A stretch of DNA of 64,000 nt from Saccharospirillum alexandrii (lineage in GTDB: Bacteria; Pseudomonadota; Gammaproteobacteria; Pseudomonadales; Natronospirillaceae), in NCBI RefSeq assembly GCF_004000275.1, contig NZ_RCIP01000007.1, positions 41,143 to 105,142 on the forward strand. Reading direction: 5' to 3'. Shown one piece after another: positions 1-8,023 of this stretch. The translations under genes and the position numbers were made by a program. Each line of letters opens with the position of its first letter. Position 1 is the first letter of the stretch. Under the pieces are notes generated by a model that saw only the letters and a list, made by a program, of their open reading frames with translations, did not search any database and was not told the origin of the DNA.

Positions 1-1
1 A

Positions 2-640
2 ACCCGCCCGGTGCCCGAACTCGATGTTGCTGAGGTAGAGGCGCTGCTGGCAGAGCGCTTTACCGGCGATATCGAACAGATTCCCCCCATGTATTCTGCG
101 CTCAAGCGGGATGGCAAAAAGCTCTATGAGCTGGCCCGTGAAGGCAAGCACATAGAGCTGGAGCCCCGGCCAGTGACCATTTTCAGTCTGACGCTGGTCA
201 GCCTGACGAATGATGAGCTGGTACTGGACGTGCACTGCTCCAAAGGTACCTACATTCGCACCCTGGTCGATGATATTGGCCAGGCTCTGGGCTGCGGCGC
301 ACACATCACGGCGCTACGACGCACCAAGCACGGCCAGTTCTCACTGGACAACGCCGTGCCGCTGGATGCGCTGATCAGCGAACAGGAAGCAAAGGGCCCC
401 GAAGCCCTCGACCGGCACCTCTTCAGCCTCGACGACCTGCTTGTCGACCTGCCTGTCACCACCCTTACCGAAGGCCAGACACGGCGCTTCAGCCACGGCA
501 ACCCGGTCAGCGATGGCCTGGACCTTAAGCCAGGGCAATATCGCGTCAAAGACGACGACAGTGGTCGTTTTCTTGGTGTGGGAGAGGTGGTGGCTGATAG
601 TCTTCTACAACCATTACGGTTGGTCGCCAGCGGATCATAG
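2..640 (+). CDS. truB: TruB, tRNA pseudouridine-55 synthase (5' end missing)
   Basis: This is the C-terminal two thirds of the enzyme that isomerises uridine 55 in the T-loop of tRNAs. The open frame continues to the window edge, so the N-terminal part, including the catalytic aspartate, lies outside. The visible part holds the TruB motifs IPPMYSALKRDGKKLYELAR and SKGTYIRTLVDDIG near its start, followed by the C-terminal PUA-like RNA-binding tail. In many gammaproteobacteria truB is followed closely by rpsO and pnp, and the same order is kept here. However, truB is separated from rpsO by a 378-bp gap that carries a large inverted repeat and a separate rpsO promoter. Confidence 0.95.
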   Translation, partial: TRPVPELDVAEVEALLAERFTGDIEQIPPMYSALKRDGKKLYELAREGKHIELEPRPVTIFSLTLVSLTNDELVLDVHCSKGTYIRTLVDDIGQALGCGAHITALRRTKHGQFSLDNAVPLDALISEQEAKGPEALDRHLFSLDDLLVDLPVTTLTEGQTRRFSHGNPVSDGLDLKPGQYRVKDDDSGRFLGVGEVVADSLLQPLRLVASGS

Positions 641-668
641 AGCAGGTGAGTAAAGCCACCAAAGACGA

Positions 669-852
669 GCGGAGGGTGTCGGTTATGCCTCTGTGGGGGA
701 GTCCACAACATGGACTAAAACGCCAGGAGCGTTTTAGCATGAGCGCAGCGAGCCCGAAGGGTGAATCCCATGGATGGGATTCATATCTTGTGGTCTAGGC
801 CCCATGGACGGGTCCACGCCGACCCCACAGAGGCATAACCGGCAGCCTCCGC
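669..852 (+). repeat. Large inverted repeat, copy A (long form) of a dispersed family
   Basis: The outer arms 669-698 and 823-852 pair over 30 bp with a single mismatch (676/845); the inner 18 bp (681-698 with 823-840) are perfect. Inside are a second stem (about 703-711 with 785-793), a perfect 9-bp hairpin with a 5-nt loop (715-723/729-737) and another perfect 9-bp hairpin with a 4-nt loop (762-770/775-783). The right part carries a core, TCTAGGCCCCATGGA at about 794-808, that recurs in copy C, and in altered form in B and D. It lies between truB and rpsO. Short reading frames across it encode nothing convincing. Confidence 0.9.
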
Positions 853-891
853 GGACCACAGCTACAGAACTGTCCCAGCCACGGCACCGCT

Positions 892-919
892 TTGTTCCTG
901 GTGAAGTGTCATGTATAAT
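892..919 (+). promoter_or_regulatory. Putative sigma-70 promoter of rpsO
   Basis: TTGTTC at 892-897 and a perfect TATAAT at 914-919 are separated by 16 bp. Transcription would start near 926 and give a leader of about 90 nt before the rpsO ATG. That leader contains a small GC hairpin (932-936/942-946). A separate promoter makes rpsO-pnp transcription at least partly independent of truB. Confidence 0.7.
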
Positions 920-1018
920 CCCGCCCGGTTTCGGCCTTTGCGGCCGGGGCTGGAATGTCACTGTTAATATGCACGGTGGCCATTTCACATTGACGCATAT
1001 TCGTGGAGAGTTTGTACC

Positions 1019-1288
1019 ATGGCATTGACTGTCGAGCAAAAAGCAGAATTGGTAAAAGAATTTGGTGGCAGCGAGAGCGACACCGGTTCACCCGAAGTCC
1101 AGGTTGCCCTGCTGACCAAGAACATTGAAGGTCTGCAGAGCCACTTTAAAGAGCACGGTAAAGATCACCACTCGCGTCGTGGTCTGATTCGTATGGTCAA
1201 CCAGCGTCGTAAGCTGCTGGATTACCTGAAGCGCAAAGACGTTTCCCGTTACGCCAGCCTGATCAAGCGTCTCGGTCTGCGTCGCTAA
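1019..1288 (+). CDS. rpsO: Ribosomal protein uS15
   Basis: Small-subunit protein S15, 89 residues, the normal length. It binds 16S rRNA helices in the central domain early in 30S assembly. The sequence has the family signature [20 protein letters not shown] in the N-terminal half and the conserved HHSRRGL and [12 protein letters not shown] segments. The ATG at 1019 has a GGAG about 11 nt upstream. In E. coli S15 represses its own translation through a leader pseudoknot; the roughly 90-nt leader here could serve a similar role, but I did not establish a pseudoknot. A terminator-like hairpin follows, then pnp. Confidence 0.98.
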   Translation: MALTVEQKAELVKEFGGSESDTGSPEVQVALLTKNIEGLQSHFKEHGKDHHSRRGLIRMVNQRRKLLDYLKRKDVSRYASLIKRLGLRR

Positions 1289-1306
1289 GCGTAAGCTTCG
1301 TGTTTC

Positions 1307-1335
1307 AAGGGCTCCTGTCAGGGGCCCTTGTCATT
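1307..1335 (+). terminator. rpsO terminator-like hairpin
   Basis: A 9-bp stem (1307-1315 with 1321-1329, one G:T pair) with a 5-nt loop sits 18 nt after the rpsO stop and is followed by a short, imperfect T-rich stretch. It likely causes partial termination, as between rpsO and pnp in E. coli. Confidence 0.65.
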
Positions 1336-1499
1336 TCTGCACTGTGCTCCCTGTTTGCCTCGCAGGTTGCTAGACTCCCCCTTGCTGTTGACTGGTCTGC
1401 TGGTGCCTGGCACCTGTCGCATGGCCAAATGGCAGTGAAACATCAGGACAACCGTGAACAACGATATCTTCCCAGTGCCGGGTACACCCCGCCTGAGGA

Positions 1500-1561
1500 G
1501 CTTCTATCACTGGGCTTTGCCGCGCTGTTGAAGCGCCACCGTAAAGCCCAGTGATAGAAGC
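1500..1561 (+). promoter_or_regulatory. pnp leader stem-loop, candidate RNase III processing site
   Basis: Arms 1500-1518 and 1543-1561 are perfectly complementary over 19 bp, extended by one G:T and one C:G pair. An inner hairpin lies at 1522-1526/1532-1536. It lies 51 nt upstream of the chosen pnp start. In E. coli a comparable long double-stranded element in the pnp leader is cut by RNase III, and PNPase then destabilises its own message. The size, place and perfection of this stem suggest the same autoregulation; this is inferred from position and shape. Confidence 0.75.
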
Positions 1562-1612
1562 ATCGTTGGGATCGGCGTCCATTTGACAATGATCGATCAT
1601 AAGGAGACTCCA

Positions 1613-3757
1613 TTGAGTCATTTAACACCCAAATCACACAGCTTCGAGTTTGGTGGCAAAACCGTCACCCTGGAAACCAACCGCGTCGCCCGTCAGGCTA
1701 CCGGTGCCGTTCTGTGTACCATCGATGAGACCGTTGTTCTGGCTACCGTGGTTGCCGTTAAAGAAGCCCGTCCTGACCAGCCGTTTTTCCCGCTGTCAGT
1801 GCATTATCAGGAAAAATACTACGCTGCCGGTAAAATTCCCGGCGGTTACCTGAAGCGTGAAGGCCGCCCGTCAGAGAAAGAGACGCTGACCTCGCGTCTG
1901 ATCGACCGTCCGATTCGTCCGCTGTTCCCCAAAGGCTTTATGAACGAAGTTCAGGTTGTGCTGAACGTCGTCTCTGCCAACAAGGAAGATGATCCGGATA
2001 TCTGTGCCATGTTGGCCACCTCTGCGGCCCTGGCCATCTCCGGAGTGCCTTTTGCCGGTCCGATCGGCGCGGCACGCGTCGGTTATACCGATGACGACGG
2101 GTATCTGCTGAACCCGACTTACACCCAGCTGAAAACCTCACGCCTGAACATGGTCGTAGCCGGTACCAAAGATGCCGTACTGATGGTTGAATCCGAAGCC
2201 GATGAGCTGACTGAAGACCAGATGCTGGGCGCGGTGCTGTTCGCCCATGAAGAATACCAGAAGGCCGTTTCCGCCATTGAAGCCTTCGCGGCTGAAAACG
2301 GCAAGCCTAAGTGGGAGTTCACCCCTGCGGCCGAAAAGACTGATCTGATCGAGCAGATCAGCAGCCAGTATGGTACCCGCATTGCCGATGCCTACCAGGT
2401 GTCTGACAAGATGGAACGTTATGGCGTGCTGTCGGCATTGAAAGCCGAGGTCGTTGAAGCACTGGCCGGTGACGAAGAAGGTCAGCCTTCCGCCGATGAT
2501 GTCAAAGGTGTGTTCGCCAAGATCGAGAAGCAACTGGTTCGCGCCCGCATCGTTAAGGGTGAGCCGCGTATCGATGGCCGCGACAACAAAACCGTACGTC
2601 CGATCGAAGTCGAAGTCGGCGTTCTGCCAAGTGCTCACGGTTCGGCGCTGTTTACGCGTGGTGAAACCCAGGCACTGGTCGCCGTTACACTCGGCACCCT
2701 GCGTGACGGCAAGATGGAAGACATGCTGCACGGCACCATGACCGACAACTTCATGTTCCACTACAACTTCCCTCCGTTCAGCGTAGGTGAAGCAGGTCGC
2801 ATGGGCGGCGTAGGCCGTCGTGAGATTGGTCACGGTCGTCTGGCCAAGCGCGGCATTTTGTCGCTGGTGCCGAACGAAGAGACGTTCCCCTACGCCATGC
2901 GTGTCGTGTCTGAGATCACTGAATCGAACGGTTCATCGTCAATGGCCTCTGTGTGTGGTGCCTCTCTGGCGATGATGGACGCTGGTGTACCCATCAAGCG
3001 TCCGGTGGCCGGTATTGCCATGGGCCTGGTCAAGGAAGGTGATGACTTTGCCGTCCTGACCGACATTTTGGGCGATGAAGACCACCTCGGTGACATGGAC
3101 TTTAAAGTCGCGGGTACCGATGTTGGTGTGACTGCCTTGCAAATGGACATCAAGATTCAGGGCATTACCGAGCAGATCATGGAGATCGCTCTGGAGCAGG
3201 CACATGCAGCCCGCACCCACATTCTGGGTGAAATGGCGCATGTGATCTCCAGCTCGCGTACTGAGCTGTCTGACAACGCCCCGACTATGGATACGATGAA
3301 AGTCGATACCGACAAGATCCGTGACGTGATCGGCAAGGGTGGCGCAACCATTCGCGCCATCGTTGAAGAAACCGGTGCCCAGGTCGACATTCAGGACGAC
3401 GGCACCGTGCGTCTGTATGCCCCGACCAAAGAGTCTGCCCTGGCGGCACGCAACAAGATCCTGTCGATTGTGACCGAGCCAGAGCCCGGTTCTGTCTACC
3501 AGGGCAAGGTCGTGCGGATCGCTGATTTCGGCGCATTCGTGCAGTTCCTGCCGGGTAAGGATGGTTTGGTGCACATCTCCCAGATCGCCGATCGCCGCAT
3601 TGCCAAGGTGACTGACGAGATCAACGAAGGCGATACCGTCATCGTCAAGATTCTCGATGTCGACAACCGTGGCCGGGTCAAGCTGTCCATGCGTGAAGTG
3701 ACTGCCGAAGAGAAGGCGGGCTTCGAAGACGCTGACGCGGTCATTGTTGAAGAATAA
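1613..3757 (+). CDS. pnp: Polynucleotide phosphorylase
   Basis: 3'-5' exoribonuclease that degrades RNA by phosphorolysis, a partner of the degradosome; about 714 residues. Domain order is standard: two RNase PH domains joined by an alpha-helical linker, a KH domain ([17 protein letters not shown]) and a C-terminal S1 domain ([18 protein letters not shown]). I chose the TTG at 1613 because AAGGAG lies at 1601-1606, six bases upstream, and the protein then begins just before the conserved [21 protein letters not shown]. An in-frame ATG at 1589 and a TTG at 1583 lack a visible ribosome site. E. coli pnp also starts with TTG. A strong terminator follows. Confidence 0.97.
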   Translation: MSHLTPKSHSFEFGGKTVTLETNRVARQATGAVLCTIDETVVLATVVAVKEARPDQPFFPLSVHYQEKYYAAGKIPGGYLKREGRPSEKETLTSRLIDRPIRPLFPKGFMNEVQVVLNVVSANKEDDPDICAMLATSAALAISGVPFAGPIGAARVGYTDDDGYLLNPTYTQLKTSRLNMVVAGTKDAVLMVESEADELTEDQMLGAVLFAHEEYQKAVSAIEAFAAENGKPKWEFTPAAEKTDLIEQISSQYGTRIADAYQVSDKMERYGVLSALKAEVVEALAGDEEGQPSADDVKGVFAKIEKQLVRARIVKGEPRIDGRDNKTVRPIEVEVGVLPSAHGSALFTRGETQALVAVTLGTLRDGKMEDMLHGTMTDNFMFHYNFPPFSVGEAGRMGGVGRREIGHGRLAKRGILSLVPNEETFPYAMRVVSEITESNGSSSMASVCGASLAMMDAGVPIKRPVAGIAMGLVKEGDDFAVLTDILGDEDHLGDMDFKVAGTDVGVTALQMDIKIQGITEQIMEIALEQAHAARTHILGEMAHVISSSRTELSDNAPTMDTMKVDTDKIRDVIGKGGATIRAIVEETGAQVDIQDDGTVRLYAPTKESALAARNKILSIVTEPEPGSVYQGKVVRIADFGAFVQFLPGKDGLVHISQIADRRIAKVTDEINEGDTVIVKILDVDNRGRVKLSMREVTAEEKAGFEDADAVIVEE

Positions 3758-3782
3758 CCACCGGCTTAATTAAGCCCAATGC

Positions 3783-3811
3783 AAAAGCCCCGACTGGTTC
3801 GGGGCTTTTTT
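3783..3811 (+). terminator. Rho-independent terminator of pnp
   Basis: A 7-bp GC stem (3787-3793 with 3799-3805), flanked by pairing A and T runs and followed by six T residues, lies 26 bp after the pnp stop. Confidence 0.9.
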
Positions 3812-3918
3812 ATGGGTGAATGCGCCTGGCAAGCGCCGCCCTGACGAAGCGACGGCCCGGTGTAAAGCCGTTTAAGGCGGTTGCGCACCGGCTCATCCAG
3901 TGGTTGAATGTCGGAACT

Positions 3919-5115
3919 ATGACATCAGCAACGAGCCCCGACATGGACACGCCCCGGTTCTGGGTGCACCACCCTGACTCAACCCAGGCTGCAGTGCATC
4001 TTGCGCTGCAATGGCTTGCGTTCGTCTACCCCACCAGTGAAATGCACCTGGAAGCCACCCTGCGAGAAGCTCTACCCTATACCGACGACGAATTAAATCA
4101 GCGCTGGCGCATCTTCCTCGAAGAAAAGGACATCGACGATCATGTGCAGGCCCTGCAATGGCTGTCGTCTACGCTGTCGAAAGAACAACTGCCTTTTCTG
4201 ATCGAAAGTTGCTGGCGACTGTTGCTGGTCAATCATGACCTGCCCAGTCATGTACCCCTGGCACTGCGGTTGCTTGGCCGGGTTCTGAAAGTGCCTGAAT
4301 TTCATATCCTCGATATTGGCAAAAAAGTTCAAAAAGAACTTGAACAGCAGCCTGCCGAAGGGACACTCGCCCCACTGCTTCCTGAAGATCCGCGTTATCT
4401 TGATCGAATCGAATGGCGCTTGTACGGCATGAGCGACCCAATTCGGCGGACCAGTAATGTTGACGATGGCAGACGCGGCGGCGGTTTCCGGCTAGCCAGC
4501 GCCTTTGTCGCCGGTTTGTTGGTGGGTGCGGGCAGCCTGGCGTTTCTGGTCTGGGGGCCGCCGCAGCTGGGGCGTGAGCCGGTCCCGAGAATGTCGCATC
4601 AGGGTGCGCCATTACCCGCGACTAGCCCGGCCGCCTCTGCGGAAGAGCCCGAAGGAAGCCTGGCGTCCGAATCGGTGCTGGGTGCCAGCACGCTGGATCA
4701 GTCAACCTTGCCGGAGGCAAGCTCTGATCAGGCGACTTCGCTAACGCCACCAGAGGATGAACCTGTCGGGGAGGAAGACGTTGCCGTTGTCAGCGCCCCT
4801 GAGGAAACCGTCTTGGCACCCGATGGTGACGCGTCGCCGCAGAGTCTGGCGTCACAATCGGAACCGGAAACCGTGCCAAGTACGGACTCAGCCACTGAAC
4901 CGGTCATTGATGAGCCTGACGTTCTGATGCAAGTAACCGCGTCGATTTTGAACGTGCGTGAGGCACCCTCCACTGAGTCTGATGTCATCATCAAGCTGGG
5001 AGAGGGTGCACGGGTTTGGATGGAGCCTGAAGGCTCCCAGGGGACCTGGAACCGGATTCGGGTCGAGGGCCGCGTGGGTTATGCCAGCAGCCGATTCATG
5101 GAACCCGTAAACTGA
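3919..5115 (+). CDS. Membrane-anchored protein with TerB-like and SH3 domains
   Basis: About 398 residues from the ATG at 3919; an in-frame ATG at 3820 would add 33 residues of unremarkable sequence. The N-terminal 150 or so residues are helical and resemble the TerB/DjlA-like fold (my reading, weak). A transmembrane helix follows (FVAGLLVGAGSLAFLVWG), then a Pro/Glu/Ser-rich linker of about 130 residues, and a C-terminal bacterial SH3 domain (ILNVREAPSTESDVI to VGYASSRFMEPVN). The expected topology is a cytoplasmic helical domain with a periplasmic SH3 domain that could touch peptidoglycan. It is a single gene after the pnp terminator. I recognise no specific function. Confidence 0.85.
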   Translation: MTSATSPDMDTPRFWVHHPDSTQAAVHLALQWLAFVYPTSEMHLEATLREALPYTDDELNQRWRIFLEEKDIDDHVQALQWLSSTLSKEQLPFLIESCWRLLLVNHDLPSHVPLALRLLGRVLKVPEFHILDIGKKVQKELEQQPAEGTLAPLLPEDPRYLDRIEWRLYGMSDPIRRTSNVDDGRRGGGFRLASAFVAGLLVGAGSLAFLVWGPPQLGREPVPRMSHQGAPLPATSPAASAEEPEGSLASESVLGASTLDQSTLPEASSDQATSLTPPEDEPVGEEDVAVVSAPEETVLAPDGDASPQSLASQSEPETVPSTDSATEPVIDEPDVLMQVTASILNVREAPSTESDVIIKLGEGARVWMEPEGSQGTWNRIRVEGRVGYASSRFMEPVN

Positions 5116-5189
5116 GCTCGAGTACGGCTTGAAGCCCAGTGAAAGAACGAACACCGATCGGTTAGGCGGTCGCGGCGCCAGTTAAGACA

Positions 5190-5984
5190 CTATGCCGGCA
5201 ACGTGACCGTCACGCCAAGCTCGTCCAGCCGCTGGCGGCTGTGTTCCCGGTACCGTTCCCTCACCTCTGAACCCGGTGGTTTCTCAAGATAGTAGGCCAG
5301 CTTGTAGGCGACCGGCGCCTCAACACCGGCCTGTTCGAGTGTGTTGACCAGGCTCAGTTCCGCACTGGTGTCCGGGTCGGGCAGGGCGATGGCCGGTTCG
5401 CTGACCTCCAGCTCGTCGCCGCGCGCCACCTGATTTACCCTTTCCTGATACGCCTTTTCAAACGGTGGCCAGCTGTGACGCTCGGCTTCTGTGCGCATTC
5501 TGAAAAAACCGACATCCCGCGCCGCCAGGTGCACGGCCGCATGCGACCAGCGCCGGTTGGCCGGTGAGTGACTGTTTTGGCAAGCCTCCAGGTAGGCATC
5601 GCGAATGCCTGGCAACCCCAGGGCTTCAGGCTGAGGTTGCAGAAGCTGAACAAAGTCAGCAATGGTCGGAGGCCAGGCAAATTCGAGTTTGCAGCGTTCC
5701 AGAGCGTACTCCACCAGATGCGCTGGTGTTCCGGCCAGGCTGTAGGCCCATTCCCGTTTGGCCAGTGCCAGGGTCGATTCATCGCCGTAGGCGCTCTCGA
5801 ACTTGTGGGTATAGATATGGTGGAAGCGGGCGAAAATCATGTTGACCAGCAGTTTGGTTTCGTGGTCGAGCGCGCCGCCGCTACCAGTCGGTGTCCCGGA
5901 TGTTGCGGAGAGCTTCCCGGACTTTAGCCCGTTTTTCGCGAGCAGGGTTTGCAGGCTCTTGGGTGTGTTGTTGGGTTCGCTCAT
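5190..5984 (-). CDS. Lambda P-like replication protein, putative helicase loader
   Basis: 264 residues. The central region (about 45-115: a hydrophobic segment, then ALAKREWAYSLAG and the following helical stretch ending in PPTIADFVQLL) resembles phage lambda replication protein P, which delivers DnaB helicase to an origin. The ATG at 5984 has an AAGGG a few bases upstream. The gene is read after the DnaT-like gene, whose last 104 bases it overlaps in another frame. This overlap is unusually long, so the N-terminal 35 residues may not be needed or the start may be later. The pairing with DnaT suggests a primosome or helicase-loading role. No integrase or other phage gene is nearby. Confidence 0.8.
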   Translation of the reverse strand: MSEPNNTPKSLQTLLAKNGLKSGKLSATSGTPTGSGGALDHETKLLVNMIFARFHHIYTHKFESAYGDESTLALAKREWAYSLAGTPAHLVEYALERCKLEFAWPPTIADFVQLLQPQPEALGLPGIRDAYLEACQNSHSPANRRWSHAAVHLAARDVGFFRMRTEAERHSWPPFEKAYQERVNQVARGDELEVSEPAIALPDPDTSAELSLVNTLEQAGVEAPVAYKLAYYLEKPPGSEVRERYREHSRQRLDELGVTVTLPA

Positions 5985-6690
5985 GTCGGCCCTTGTTGTT
6001 CAGTTGATCGTGCCAGGAACGCTGGACCCAGTTCAGGAAACGGACATCCCAGCTGAATTCGGCTCTGTCTTTGTCCTGATAATACTGTCTGAATTTTGGC
6101 AGTTCCGCCAATGCATAGGTCAGTGGAATATCGTGAAACGAGAGCAACCCGGGAAATTCGGGGCCGGGCTCCCAGTCTGCATGCATGCGGGTGCGTTCGG
6201 CGCGCACGGAGTTCATGTCGGGTTTTTCGGGCTTCAGATAGGCCAGATCATCCTGCATCTGATTGCGGCGCCGGGCATCGTTCATGCCTGGCTGCGGCGC
6301 GCTGCCCGTGTCTGGCGCAGGAGCCGTCCGGTTCATGCTTCTAACCGGAACCCGTTCGACCGGTATGGCCTCTGCCGGATTGGCGTCCGTTCCCGCATCA
6401 GGCCAGGGTTCGGGTGGCACCAGGCTGTCGTCGAGGTCTTCCAGGTGCACATGCCAGGGGTCTTCGTTATGCACAGTCAGCAGCCCCTGTGCCTGAACCC
6501 GGCGCAATACGGCACTGAGCTGGGCGCTGCTCCAGAAGGGTAGCAGCTGCTGTCGATGGTGTTCGGTCAGGGTGACCCGTGACCCGAGCAGCAGGGCCAT
6601 TTCCGTCAGGAGTTGGTACAATAGCGCCTCTTCCAATCCCAGGGTTTCCGCCAGGGCGGGAGAGACCACTAATACTTTCTCAGGGATCAC
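5881..6690 (-). CDS. DnaT-like primosome protein
   Basis: 269 residues from a GTG at 6690 with a GAGGA upstream. The C-terminal part (about 180-230) carries a DnaT-type single-strand DNA-binding domain, with the characteristic FRQYYQDKDR and FSWDVRFLNWVQRSW segments. The N-terminal 80 residues look like a winged-helix-like replication-initiator region, and the middle is a long Pro/Ala/Asp-rich linker. E. coli DnaT acts with PriA, PriB and DnaC in replication restart. Here the downstream partner resembles lambda P instead of DnaC. A 14-bp palindrome lies about 80 bp upstream of the start. Confidence 0.85.
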   Translation of the reverse strand: MIPEKVLVVSPALAETLGLEEALLYQLLTEMALLLGSRVTLTEHHRQQLLPFWSSAQLSAVLRRVQAQGLLTVHNEDPWHVHLEDLDDSLVPPEPWPDAGTDANPAEAIPVERVPVRSMNRTAPAPDTGSAPQPGMNDARRRNQMQDDLAYLKPEKPDMNSVRAERTRMHADWEPGPEFPGLLSFHDIPLTYALAELPKFRQYYQDKDRAEFSWDVRFLNWVQRSWHDQLNNKGRHERTQQHTQEPANPAREKRAKVREALRNIRDTDW

Positions 6691-6770
6691 ACAGAGTCCT
6701 CAATGGTTAAAGCCGTCACCGGGATTAGTGCGCCGCGGTCAGTTGGGCGGTCCCGATGTCGGTTAAATGC

Positions 6771-6784
6771 AGACTGGCCAGTCT
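6771..6784. promoter_or_regulatory. 14-bp perfect palindrome upstream of the dnaT-like gene
   Basis: The sequence AGACTGGCCAGTCT is its own reverse complement and lies 81 bp upstream of the GTG start of the dnaT-like gene. It could be an operator, but I cannot assign a regulator. Confidence 0.35.
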
Positions 6785-6882
6785 AGCACTGGCACCCCCC
6801 GGGCGGGAATGACTTATCGGCTATAGCGGACGAATCCATTGCAGGATAACCTGCGGCAGCTATTGGCAGGTGGCATTGGGTC

Positions 6883-7080
6883 GCGCCGGCCACCGGGGTT
6901 GCCCCAGTGGGGTCGGGCGGGATGCCGCCCACTCAATCCATCCGTGGAGCCTAGGCCGCAGGATATGAATCCCTTCTATGGGATTCACCCTTTGGGCTCG
7001 CTTCGCTCATGCTAAAACGCTCCTGGCGTTTTAGTCCATGCTGCGGACTCCCCCACTGAGGCAACCCCGGTAGCCGTCGC
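6883..7080 (-). repeat. Large inverted repeat, copy B (long form) of the dispersed family
   Basis: The outer arms 6883-6912 and 7051-7080 pair over 30 bp with about three mismatches plus one inside the inner 20 bp (6893-6912 with 7051-7070). Read on the minus strand it follows copy A closely, including the 9-bp hairpin now at 7012-7020/7026-7034 with the same loop, and a second 8-bp hairpin around 6966-6988. Next to the start of the arm many bases differ from copy A but the pairing is kept. It occupies the gap between the divergent dnaT-like and ABC transporter genes. Confidence 0.9.
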
Positions 7081-7127
7081 TTGCTGCTGGGGTAAACTCT
7101 GCATCAGTTCATAAACAAGGCGTTGCA

Positions 7128-8006
7128 ATGACCGATCTTCTCAGTATTCACAATCTGGTGAAACGCTACAAACAGCTTACGGCCGTTGATGGCATCAGTT
7201 TTTCAGTGGCCAAGGGTCAATGCTTCGGGCTTCTGGGGCCGAACGGTGCGGGTAAGACCACCACCATTGAAATGATGGAAGGCATCAGCAAACCCACGTC
7301 GGGCGAAGTGAGGCTCTTTGGCGAACCGGCATCACGCAAGGCGTTCGAGCGGGTGGGTATTCAGTTTCAGAATACGGCCCTGCAGGACTATCTGACAGTA
7401 GCCGAGACCTTGAAGCTGTTTGCTGCTTTCTATACGAAAACCATTGATCGGGATGAGCTGGTCGAGCTGTGTTCACTTGGTGAGTTTCTCAACCGGGATG
7501 CGCGCAAATTGTCGGGTGGCCAGCGTCAGCGCTTGTTGCTGGCGTTGGCGCTGATTAACGATCCGGATCTGGTGTTTCTGGATGAGCCGACGACCGGGCT
7601 GGATCCGCAGTCGCGCCGGAATTTTTGGGAGCTGGTGCAAGCCATTAAGCGCCGTGGCAAGACCATTGTGCTGACCACGCATTATATGGACGAGGCGGAA
7701 ACCCTCTGCGATGACATTGCCATTATGGATCAGGGGCGCATTGTCGAGCGCGGGTCTCCGGCGCAGTTGCTGGATCGCCATTTTGAGGGCGTTATGGTGC
7801 ACTTGCCCGCCTCGGCGGTCGACGGGAAGACATTGCCCTTTGACATGCTGATAAACCGGGAGCGGGTCGAGATTCAGACAACCGCGGTGGACGCCACGGT
7901 ACGCCAGCTTGCCGACGCTCAGGTTTCGCTGACAGGGTTGCAGGTTAAAAGCCCCAATCTGGACGATCTTTTTCTTAAACTCACCGGCCATGCCCTACGC
8001 GCCTGA
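7128..8006 (+). CDS. ABC-2 type exporter, ATP-binding subunit (DrrA-like)
   Basis: 292 residues, a cytoplasmic ATPase that powers the membrane partner encoded just downstream. Walker A is GPNGAGKT (about residues 37-44), the signature is LSGGQRQR, Walker B with the catalytic glutamate is LVFLDEPTTGLDP, and the H-loop is TTHYMDEAE. The C-terminal 80 residues are the short extension common in DrrA/CcmA-type exporters. The substrate cannot be told from the sequence. The ATG at 7128 has AAGG about 10 bases upstream, and the stop is 17 bp before the permease gene. It is transcribed away from repeat copy B. Confidence 0.93.
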   Translation: MTDLLSIHNLVKRYKQLTAVDGISFSVAKGQCFGLLGPNGAGKTTTIEMMEGISKPTSGEVRLFGEPASRKAFERVGIQFQNTALQDYLTVAETLKLFAAFYTKTIDRDELVELCSLGEFLNRDARKLSGGQRQRLLLALALINDPDLVFLDEPTTGLDPQSRRNFWELVQAIKRRGKTIVLTTHYMDEAETLCDDIAIMDQGRIVERGSPAQLLDRHFEGVMVHLPASAVDGKTLPFDMLINRERVEIQTTAVDATVRQLADAQVSLTGLQVKSPNLDDLFLKLTGHALRA

Positions 8007-8023
8007 TCATAAGGAGACTCGCA

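Noticed and set aside
734-1039. Open frames on both strands across repeat copy A, and similar ones over copies B, C and D (for example 62104-62316)
   Set aside because: They translate the repeat itself (PSMGPRPQ- and MDGFTPT-like peptides) and share no gene-like features or ribosome sites.
1300-1554. 84-codon open frame between rpsO and pnp
   Set aside because: It spans the rpsO terminator and the pnp leader stem-loop, with no ribosome site.
5839-6543. 234-codon open frame antisense to the DnaT-like and P-like genes
   Set aside because: Mirror image of GC-rich coding sequence; the sense genes have recognisable domains.
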